Shown piece after piece: positions 1 through 4,529 of a stretch of DNA of 6,310 bases. Position 1 is the first letter of the stretch, and each line of letters starts with the position of its first letter. A model generated the notes under the pieces. It was not told where the DNA came from. It searched no databases and saw nothing but the letters and a program-made list of their open reading frames with translations. The DNA lies in assembly GCA_013330055.1 (NCBI GenBank), contig DUJB01000004.1, forward strand, positions 1-6,310. Direction: 5' to 3'. Position numbers and translations under genes: made by a program. Origin of the DNA: Nitrosopumilaceae archaeon. GTDB lineage: Archaea; Thermoproteota; Nitrososphaeria; Nitrososphaerales; Nitrosopumilaceae.

Positions 1-20
1 ATTCAAATTTAATCAAAGCC

Positions 21-27
21 TATAAAC
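21..27 (+). promoter_or_regulatory. TATA box (box A) of the SIMPL-domain gene
   Basis: TATAAAC is centred about 25 nt upstream of the ATG at 49, the distance expected for an archaeal leaderless transcript starting at or next to that ATG. It supports ATG 49 over the in-frame GTG at 43, which would lie only about 19 nt away. Assigned by position and sequence only. Confidence 0.55.
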
Positions 28-48
28 ACTGCAAACTATACTGTGCTA

Positions 49-834
49 ATGACAACAAATCGAAGCAAAATCATGTTAGTAGCAATTGCAGCAATTGCAA
101 TAATTGCAAGCTCAGCTGTTGCTAACATGCAGACATCTGAAAATCAGGCCTTTGCCCAACAGGTCATACCACCTTCAAGAGAAAAAACAATCTCAGTAAC
201 TGGCACGGCATCAACTTCGGTTGATCCAAATCTCTTAAACATACAGTTTGGCGTGGAAACACAGGCAAAGACTGCAAGTGAAGCAATTGATACAAACAAT
301 GAATTGATGAATCAAGTTGTTGATGCAATCAAAACACTAGCAATTACAGACGATGAGATACGCACATCAAGCTTTAGCATCTATCCTATCTACGACAGCA
401 TCACTGATCCAAAAACAGGGATATACATAAGATCAGAGCTGACTGGATATAGAGTGTCTAACATCTTATCTGTAAAAACTGACAAACTGACCATAGGCGG
501 CGACGTTATTGATGCGGCAGTGCAAGCAGGAGCAAATAGAGTAGACAGTGTATTCTTTTCACTCTCGCCAGAAAAACAACTTGCCGTACAGGACGATCTT
601 ATTGGAAAGGCAGTAACGAATGCAAAGTCAAAGGCTGAACTAGCGCTAGAACCTCTAGGACAGAAAATAATTGGAGTAAAACTGGTATCACTATCAGACT
701 TTGGTTACCCACCACCAATTCCATATTATTCACGTGCAGATGCAGGAATGGAGAAGTTATCCGCACCAATCTTCCAGTCTGAGCAAGATGTCACAACAAC
801 TGCAAACGTACTCTTTTTGATTGGAGATAAATAA
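49..834 (+). CDS. Exported SIMPL (DUF541) domain protein
   Basis: This 261-aa protein begins with a classic Sec signal peptide: a basic start (MTTNRSK), an Ala/Ile-rich hydrophobic core at about residues 8-25, and a likely cleavage site after AFA at residue 36. The rest (about 43-258) matches the SIMPL/DUF541 family. The domain opens with ISVTGTASTSVDP, has a helix in the ETQAKTASEAI region, and contains the typical TSSFSIYPIYD strand followed by the SELTGYRVSN segment. SIMPL proteins are exported or periplasmic; some bacterial members (BP26, YggE) are linked to oxidative stress or form oligomers, but the biochemical role is unsettled and unknown in archaea. Here the protein would lie outside the cytoplasmic membrane. 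It stands alone, with its own TATA box and a poly-T terminator. An in-frame GTG at 43 is an alternative start; ATG 49 fits the TATA spacing better. The family call is firm, the function is not. Confidence 0.93.
   Translation: MTTNRSKIMLVAIAAIAIIASSAVANMQTSENQAFAQQVIPPSREKTISVTGTASTSVDPNLLNIQFGVETQAKTASEAIDTNNELMNQVVDAIKTLAITDDEIRTSSFSIYPIYDSITDPKTGIYIRSELTGYRVSNILSVKTDKLTIGGDVIDAAVQAGANRVDSVFFSLSPEKQLAVQDDLIGKAVTNAKSKAELALEPLGQKIIGVKLVSLSDFGYPPPIPYYSRADAGMEKLSAPIFQSEQDVTTTANVLFLIGDK
82..108 (+). repeat. Three tandem 9-bp units in the signal-peptide region
   Basis: GCAATTGCA occurs twice in tandem (82-90, 91-99), followed by a degenerate third copy ATAATTGCA (100-108). Each unit contains the palindrome AATT. 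The units encode the alternating Ala/Ile core of the signal peptide, so codon-level simplicity of a hydrophobic stretch explains them. Confidence 0.6.
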
Positions 835-845
835 CTCCATTCCAT

Positions 846-860
846 CTTTTTTATTTTTTA
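846..860 (+). terminator. Poly-T terminator after the SIMPL gene
   Basis: Two runs of six T separated by one A (847-852 and 854-859) begin 12 nt after the TAA stop of the SIMPL gene. T-rich tracts without a strong hairpin are the usual intrinsic termination signal in archaea. No stem is visible before it. Confidence 0.55.
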
Positions 861-963
861 GTATAACCATAGTTAAAAGAAATTATGCGCTAATCAATGG
901 AAAAAGGGGTAGTATTCAAAAAAGAAAAACTAGTTCAAAACTGATTCTGTACTGTATTAGGTA

Positions 964-972
964 TTTTTATAG
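964..972 (+). promoter_or_regulatory. TATA box of the 1010 gene
   Basis: TTTTTATAG lies about 40 nt upstream of ATG 1010 and 33 nt upstream of the alternative TTG 1001. It predicts transcription starting at about 993-996, so this gene would have a short leader of roughly 15 nt. Confidence 0.4.
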
Positions 973-1009
973 AACTTGATATTCACAATATTGGATTAGA
1001 TTGGATGCA

Positions 1010-1255
1010 ATGCTTGAAGAAGAAATGATTGATCTATTAACATTTTGTTTACAAAATGATCCAGAAGGAAAACAATATCCTGAGAAGAAACAGAGAGTGA
1101 ATGAAATTGGAAAAGAATTATTTGCTGATGGTGGAATTGATGCAATGGAAAACATGTACTTTTCAATAGAACAAAGAATTACAGAAGAAATAAAAAAAGA
1201 TCCAAAAACTTATCGTGCTTGGTGGAACAATATAACAAGCGCATGGCAATACTAA
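1010..1255 (+). CDS. Small conserved-type hypothetical protein
   Basis: This 81-aa, acidic, mostly helical soluble protein has no signal peptide or membrane segment. The first part (MLEEEMIDLLTFCLQNDP) is amphipathic. The middle is rich in Lys/Glu, and the end carries a Trp-Trp pair (YRAWWNN) shortly before the stop. I do not recognise a family. ATG 1010 is preferred; an in-frame TTG at 1001 would add three residues (MDA). Codon use is ordinary for the window and the ORF is uninterrupted. It is followed after 32 bp by another small helical gene on the same strand, so the two may be co-transcribed, although that gene also has a TATA-like stretch of its own. A small regulatory or adaptor protein is possible, but nothing in the sequence proves it. 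Confidence 0.7.
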   Translation: MLEEEMIDLLTFCLQNDPEGKQYPEKKQRVNEIGKELFADGGIDAMENMYFSIEQRITEEIKKDPKTYRAWWNNITSAWQY

Positions 1256-1263
1256 TATTAAAT
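1254..1263 (+). promoter_or_regulatory. Possible TATA box of the 1288 gene
   Basis: The AT-rich stretch AATATTAAAT overlaps the stop of the preceding gene and lies about 30 nt upstream of ATG 1288. It would allow a nearly leaderless transcript from that ATG. The match is weak in so AT-rich a region. Confidence 0.3.
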
Positions 1264-1287
1264 TCATCTAATTCTAAAGATATTCTA

Positions 1288-1572
1288 ATGTCGCTAACAC
1301 CAGAACTTCAAAAAATTATTGAAGAAAATATACATATGATAGTTATGAGTATTCCAAAACTCAAGGAAGAATATTCTAAATTAAAACATGATTGGAAGTT
1401 TGAACACGAATATGACTTTCTTTATGGGAGCATAATTGGTCAGATTCTAGGAAGTACCATGACAACATTCAAACTTGAATATCGGCGTCAGGCAACAACA
1501 GAAGAAATGATGGCGATTGGCGAGATAATAGAATCTTATTTTCCATTGATTCGAGAAACAATTTCTCAATAA
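1288..1572 (+). CDS. Small helical hypothetical protein
   Basis: From ATG 1288 the product is 94 aa and starts MSLTPELQKIIEENIHM. It reads as a series of amphipathic helices. The middle part (HEYDFLYGSIIGQILG) is the most hydrophobic stretch but too short and mixed for a confident membrane helix. A likely second helix bundle follows (TTEEMMAIGEIIESYFPLI). I do not recognise the family. Longer in-frame starts exist: ATG 1243, which overlaps the upstream gene by 13 bp and adds MAILILNSSNSKDIL, and TTG 1219. The shorter start is chosen because MSLTPE resembles a natural N-terminus and an AT-rich box lies about 30 nt upstream. The overlap-start version would suggest translational coupling to the 1010 gene. 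It converges with the gene ending at 1601. Confidence 0.7.
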   Translation: MSLTPELQKIIEENIHMIVMSIPKLKEEYSKLKHDWKFEHEYDFLYGSIIGQILGSTMTTFKLEYRRQATTEEMMAIGEIIESYFPLIRETISQ

Positions 1573-1582
1573 AACCTGTTAT

Positions 1583-1611
1583 TTGTAAATGAAATCTGAT
1601 TTACAATTTTT
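1583..1611 (+). terminator. Hairpin plus T-tract between convergent genes
   Basis: A perfect 8-bp inverted repeat, TTGTAAAT (1583-1590) and ATTTACAA (1599-1606), with an 8-nt loop is followed directly by five T (1607-1611). It starts 11 bp after the plus-strand stop at 1572 and covers the stop codon (1601-1603) of the minus-strand gene. For the plus strand it has the form of an intrinsic terminator; the symmetric stem could also slow polymerase coming from the other side. Confidence 0.5.
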
Positions 1612-1855
1612 CCACTATGGATTTCAAATGATCTGGTAGATCTTGAAGCTCCCCAGTATGGCTGATATTGTTTTGTAAAACATCTGGACCAATTCTGCGA
1701 ACCTTTTGTGTTCCAATTAAAGTGTCAAGTGTCCTTTCGATCTCTTTTTGTGAAAGGATGTCTTTGAGTTTCTCAATTAGGACCTTCTCTATTTCATATT
1801 TGTTTATTGCATACTGAAGCAGGATCAACTTGTCGTTTGGAGAAAGCTCTGTCAT
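1601..1855 (-). CDS. 84-aa hypothetical protein
   Basis: The 84-aa soluble, Lys/Glu/Leu-rich protein starts with MTELSPNDKLILLQYAINKY. Its pattern of three helices followed by a short basic segment (TQKVRRIGPDVLQ) resembles a small winged-helix layout, but no diagnostic motif is present and I would not call it a DNA-binding protein on this basis. It has no Cys, no membrane segment and no signal peptide. ATG at 1855 has a TATA-like box about 28 nt upstream on the minus strand, fitting a leaderless transcript. The gene is divergent from the 436-aa gene at 1965 (109 bp apart), so the two could share control. Its 3' end runs into the hairpin it shares with the convergent plus-strand gene. Confidence 0.7.
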   Translation of the reverse strand: MTELSPNDKLILLQYAINKYEIEKVLIEKLKDILSQKEIERTLDTLIGTQKVRRIGPDVLQNNISHTGELQDLPDHLKSIVEKL

Positions 1856-1878
1856 TTCATTATGATATGAATTTTGAA

Positions 1879-1886
1879 ATAAAAAA
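1879..1886 (-). promoter_or_regulatory. TATA box of the 1601-1855 gene
   Basis: On the minus strand this reads TTTTTTAT, centred about 28 nt upstream of the ATG at 1855. It fits a leaderless promoter. The 10-bp palindrome ATGTATACAT (1907-1916) sits further upstream, midway to the divergent gene. Confidence 0.4.
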
Positions 1887-1937
1887 TATTGCTATAATGA
1901 GAGTCAATGTATACATGAATATAGGAGATTTTTACAG

Positions 1938-1948
1938 TTTAATTTAAA
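1938..1948 (+). promoter_or_regulatory. TATA box of the 436-aa protein gene
   Basis: TTTAATTTAAA is centred about 22-24 nt upstream of the TTG at 1965. Together with the in-frame TGA at 1956-1958 it supports TTG 1965 as the start of a leaderless message. Confidence 0.45.
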
Positions 1949-1964
1949 ATGATGGTGATTTAGA

Positions 1965-3275
1965 TTGGATCCGCTCGAATACTGCGATGCATGTTTCTTT
2001 AGAGGAATGCCTAATCTTTGTGAGACCTACAAGGGAACTTTTACAAAGGTCAATTCCATCCATTTTTCTCAACAAAACAAAATTGATCGTATTCTTAATA
2101 AGCTAAACGCCAGACCAAAATTATTAAACCGACGCTGGACTTGTATCTTGGATAAATCCAATCGCGAGGATTTTCTTGGTTCACTTTGGGGCACAGGAGT
2201 TACGGTTCATACTTTAGAAGATCACGTCAAAGTTTTAGTAAAACTGTATAGGCCTGAGATACGAAGACTCGGAGAATTATCTGAAATTGAGATTAACCCA
2301 CACGAATCTTGGCAAGAGTTTAATCCACAAAAGCGTACTTGGCAATCACTTGATGTTTCAGGGAAAAAATCTATAGTCAAAATAAAACTTGGTACAGTGC
2401 TAAAATCCACTGATCTTGAAACCGAGAAATATTTTCGAATCATTACAAGTGATGAAAAACCAGTCTTGGCGCCATTGGAAAAACGTGCTGCATATAACAT
2501 CATAGTAACACAGTTTGAACCTGCAAAGGCATTTTGGCAAACAGACAAAAAAAACCAAATCGGGTTTATCAAAACTGATTATCTAGAGAACCTCCCCGAG
2601 GAAATTTTCAGCACTCTTCTTAGATTTCAATCAGATAAAAAAATATCTGACTATATGAGTTTTGACGAAGAAGATTATGAATTAGTAAGATCAGTTCTTG
2701 CATCTGCCAAAATTGAACTACAACGTTCATCTGAAACAATTGATCTGTGTGATGAGAAAAAAACAGAAGCAATAACAATACCGGTTGATAAAATCGAGAA
2801 AGATCGAATTGATGCTTTTATTGCGATGATAACCGAACTTGGAGGAAAAATAGGACAAGATGATGAACATCTAAACATTACTGGTAAAGTGGATTCAGTT
2901 AAACTAAGTTTTATTCAAAGTGAAAAAAGTAATCAAGAGGGAAAAATAATATCTGTTTCAATGAGTGCGTTAGAAGATCCACGCAGAATTACCGAACTTT
3001 TAGCGATGCTTAGGAAGCGTCTTGGATTATTACCAATGTCTATAGAAAATCTTGTTTGTCGACACTGGCCAATACTCAAAGATTCTGACCTGCAATATAC
3101 AGTACAATCTCTTATAGAATATTGGAAAATTGACAAAAACCTAGCAATAAGTGTCATAGTTGATAAGAAGAAATTTGACAAAGTAAATGAATGGAATGTT
3201 AAAATCAAAACAGGAAAAATTAGATCAAATCTCGATACGGTAGCGCTAGGCAAGATCCTAAAATCGAGACAATAA
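1965..3275 (+). CDS. Unrecognised 436-aa protein with N-terminal Cys cluster
   Basis: This is the largest gene of the window and I cannot assign it to a family. It begins with a probable zinc or metal site, YCDACFFRGMPNLC, with Cys at residues 7, 10 and 19. A basic stretch (about 45-65, including LNRRWTC) follows, then a mixed alpha/beta region to about residue 230. An acidic, helix-rich middle comes next, then a small alpha/beta segment around 280-345 (IDAFIAMITELGGKIG, then the LSFIQSEKSN strand region), and a C-terminal helical domain (about 345-436) rich in Lys, Leu and Ile. There is no signal peptide or membrane helix, so it is cytoplasmic. The TTG start is forced: a stop lies three codons upstream, and the next start (Met15) would remove the first two cysteines. 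The gene is divergent from the 84-aa gene at 1855. The Cys cluster plus basic segment would suit nucleic-acid binding, but that is a guess. Confidence 0.85.
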   Translation: MDPLEYCDACFFRGMPNLCETYKGTFTKVNSIHFSQQNKIDRILNKLNARPKLLNRRWTCILDKSNREDFLGSLWGTGVTVHTLEDHVKVLVKLYRPEIRRLGELSEIEINPHESWQEFNPQKRTWQSLDVSGKKSIVKIKLGTVLKSTDLETEKYFRIITSDEKPVLAPLEKRAAYNIIVTQFEPAKAFWQTDKKNQIGFIKTDYLENLPEEIFSTLLRFQSDKKISDYMSFDEEDYELVRSVLASAKIELQRSSETIDLCDEKKTEAITIPVDKIEKDRIDAFIAMITELGGKIGQDDEHLNITGKVDSVKLSFIQSEKSNQEGKIISVSMSALEDPRRITELLAMLRKRLGLLPMSIENLVCRHWPILKDSDLQYTVQSLIEYWKIDKNLAISVIVDKKKFDKVNEWNVKIKTGKIRSNLDTVALGKILKSRQ

Positions 3276-3330
3276 ATCAAGAGAATTCAATAGGAAATAT
3301 CAATGGATTATTATTGATACAAATATCATG

Positions 3331-3338
3331 TTTATTAT
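3331..3338 (+). promoter_or_regulatory. TATA box of the cupin gene
   Basis: TTTATTAT is centred about 28 nt upstream of ATG 3362. It favours that ATG over the in-frame TTG at 3314, which would place this element inside the coding region. Confidence 0.45.
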
Positions 3339-3361
3339 TGGAAAAAGGAAATGTGTTTACA

Positions 3362-3796
3362 ATGAGAATGGATAAAAAACTAGCGAAAAAAACAACAAAT
3401 TACTTTGTGGGGCGCGTCCTGTTACAGGACATATCAAAAGTAATAAGATCAAAAGAAGAGAAAATTTATCATGTGACTTTCAAAAGTGGAGCAAGAACAA
3501 AAATCCATTATCATCAAGCAGGTCAAACGCTAATTCCTACTGGTGGCAAGGGTATGCTTGTGATGTTTTCTACCAAAAATACTGGTTCTACTGTTAAAAT
3601 CAAAAAAACTGAAAGCGTTGATCTTACAAAAGGCGATGCGGTTTACATACCAGCACAGAAATTACATTGGCATGGCGCTAAAGGTAAAAACAATTTTTCG
3701 CACATTGCAATAAATGCAAAATTACCTGGATACATAGAATCAAAAACAATTTGGTACGATTCAGATTTTCAAACATTTGCGAAAAAAATTAAGTAG
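3362..3796 (+). CDS. Small single-domain cupin, metal-binding
   Basis: This 144-aa protein forms one cupin barrel. Motif 1 is GARTKIHYHQAGQ, with His49, His51 and Gln55 in the H-x-H-x3-Q spacing. Motif 2 is GDAVYIPAQKLHWHGA, with His102 as the fourth ligand and a second His at 104. The usual motif-1 Glu is replaced by Gln. A 3-His/1-Gln site with a trailing HWHGA is known from the cupin group that includes the Mn-dependent hydroxynitrile lyase of Granulicella, so a Mn(II) or Fe(II) site is likely. The natural substrate in archaea is not predictable. The protein is cytoplasmic and has no signal peptide. An in-frame TTG at 3314 would add 16 residues (MIQISCLLL...), but the TATA box at 3331 argues for ATG 3362; ATG 3368 is also possible. 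A DoxX-family membrane protein gene follows after 32 bp on the same strand, which suggests related redox or detoxification roles. Confidence 0.88.
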   Translation: MRMDKKLAKKTTNYFVGRVLLQDISKVIRSKEEKIYHVTFKSGARTKIHYHQAGQTLIPTGGKGMLVMFSTKNTGSTVKIKKTESVDLTKGDAVYIPAQKLHWHGAKGKNNFSHIAINAKLPGYIESKTIWYDSDFQTFAKKIK

Positions 3797-3804
3797 GTTT
3801 AAGT
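3797..3804 (+). promoter_or_regulatory. TATA box of the DoxX-family gene
   Basis: GTTTAAGT is centred about 28 nt upstream of the TTG at 3829, fitting a leaderless message from that TTG. It is embedded in a small inverted repeat (AGGTT 3795-3799 and AACCT 3805-3809) which could be an operator over the TATA element. Confidence 0.4.
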
Positions 3805-3828
3805 AACCTGTAAAAAGCATTTTAAGAA

Positions 3829-4245
3829 TTGACTGATGCAAAATTTAGAGAAAATAAATTACACGATATCATTCATTTTGGAGTTAGAGCAGTTGTTGGT
3901 ACAATATTCATAGCCCATAGTTTAGGAAAATTTAATCCCGGCTTTGTCGGATTCTTAAACCAAATAGGAATTCCGGCGGAAATGCAGTTTTTAATTGCAC
4001 TTGCAGAGTTTGTACCTGGAATTCTTTTAATAATTGGAATTTTGACAAGAATTTCTGCCTCTATATTATCTGTAGTCGCGCTTGGAGCAATTTTTCATGT
4101 AAAACACGCTACAAACTTGACAGGACAAGGTGGTTATGAACTAGAACTGTTATTACTTGTTAGCGTTTTATCTATTATCGTTGTGGGACCAGGAAGGGTT
4201 TCATTATCTCATATTGTCAAAAAAATTCCTAGATTCTTACAATGA
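3829..4245 (+). CDS. DoxX-family membrane protein
   Basis: The 138-aa protein has four predicted membrane helices (about 14-33, 52-72, 74-92 and 103-120). It shows the family's signature pieces: R20-x3-G24 and H30-S-x-G-K34 in helix 1, GIPAEM before helix 2, AEFVPGILLIIGILTR through helix 2, and GYELELLLL...GPGRVSL at the end. DoxX was first named as a subunit of archaeal thiosulfate:quinone oxidoreductase. The wider family is small four-helix inner-membrane proteins linked to redox and thiol stress, and most members, this one included, have no proven reaction. The TTG start is supported by the TATA box 28 nt upstream and by full helix 1; no ATG is available before the first helix. It follows the cupin by 32 bp, and its stop is 3 bp from the stop of the convergent mini zinc-finger gene. 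Confidence 0.9.
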   Translation: MTDAKFRENKLHDIIHFGVRAVVGTIFIAHSLGKFNPGFVGFLNQIGIPAEMQFLIALAEFVPGILLIIGILTRISASILSVVALGAIFHVKHATNLTGQGGYELELLLLVSVLSIIVVGPGRVSLSHIVKKIPRFLQ

Positions 4246-4248
4246 GTC

Positions 4249-4380
4249 TCAAGGAAGTTCTGTAATTTCTGCTGCGCAGTATTTGTGAACCCATTTTCCA
4301 GTCTGATCTCTTGCAATTTCCTTACCTGCTTTTATTTGGTCACCACACGATGTACATGAGGTGTTAAACTTTGCTTTCAT
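4249..4380 (-). CDS. 43-aa single zinc-finger protein (LIM/PARP-like half)
   Basis: This short minus-strand gene encodes MKAKFNTSCTSCGDQIKAGK, then a middle part ending GKWVHKYCAAEITELP. The ligands Cys9, Cys12, His32 and Cys35 give C-X2-C-X19-H-X2-C, the spacing of the first zinc site of a LIM domain. The W-x-H-x2-C ending is also typical of PARP-type treble-clef fingers. The whole protein is one zinc knuckle with almost no flanks, so it probably binds a protein or nucleic-acid partner rather than catalysing anything. The start is ATG 4380 with a TATA-like box 27 nt upstream on the same strand, and the stop is TGA 4249-4251. A palindrome lies immediately upstream of the box. Tail-to-tail with the DoxX gene (3 bp). 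The clean zinc-ligand pattern, the promoter spacing and ordinary codons make a real gene likely despite the size. Confidence 0.82.
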   Translation of the reverse strand: MKAKFNTSCTSCGDQIKAGKEIARDQTGKWVHKYCAAEITELP

Positions 4381-4403
4381 GATATTTTGTTGTAGTAAAT
4401 ATC

Positions 4404-4412
4404 ATAAAAATA
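4404..4412 (-). promoter_or_regulatory. TATA box of the 43-aa zinc-finger gene
   Basis: The minus strand reads TATTTTTAT, centred about 28 nt upstream of the ATG at 4380. This is a good archaeal leaderless promoter and supports the small gene as real. Confidence 0.5.
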
Positions 4413-4413
4413 C

Positions 4414-4432
4414 TGGCATTGAATCAATGCCA
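4414..4432. repeat. Perfect 8-bp inverted repeat, possible operator
   Basis: TGGCATTG and CAATGCCA are separated by ATT/AAT (19 bp in all). It abuts the upstream edge of the TATA box of the 43-aa zinc-finger gene, where the BRE and TFB would sit. A repressor or activator bound here could control that promoter. The shape is seen in the sequence; the function is inferred. Confidence 0.5.
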
Positions 4433-4435
4433 ACT

Positions 4436-4449
4436 AAAAGCTAGCTTTT
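4436..4449. repeat. Perfect 14-bp palindrome AAAAGCTAGCTTTT
   Basis: An uninterrupted palindrome lies 3 bp beyond the neighbouring 19-bp inverted repeat, in the shared upstream region of two divergent genes. It is about 25 bp upstream of the TATA-like element of the methyltransferase gene. It is a candidate operator; the AT-rich arms make chance occurrence possible. Confidence 0.5.
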
Positions 4450-4472
4450 GACGCATTTATTTACTGAAATCT

Positions 4473-4481
4473 TCATATATA
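4473..4481 (+). promoter_or_regulatory. TATA-like element of the methyltransferase gene
   Basis: TCATATATA is the best TATA match upstream of the ATG at 4530, but it is about 50 nt away, which predicts a leader of roughly 25 nt. That differs from the leaderless neighbours. A small dyad (TCAAG-T-CTTGA, 4516-4526) lies in this leader. Confidence 0.35.
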
Positions 4482-4529
4482 CAAATTTGTCATTCAAAAG
4501 ACTCTTTTGTGTAAATCAAGTCTTGAATA

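Noticed and set aside
967..1155. Minus-strand 62-aa ORF
   Set aside because: Antisense shadow of the plus-strand 1010 gene; composition is Ser/Cys/Ile-rich with no domain.
2222..3280. Minus-strand ORFs inside the 436-aa gene (2222-2572, 2675-2878, 2933-3280)
   Set aside because: They are Ser/Ile/Phe-rich mirror frames of a long coherent plus-strand gene with its own promoter and show no motifs.
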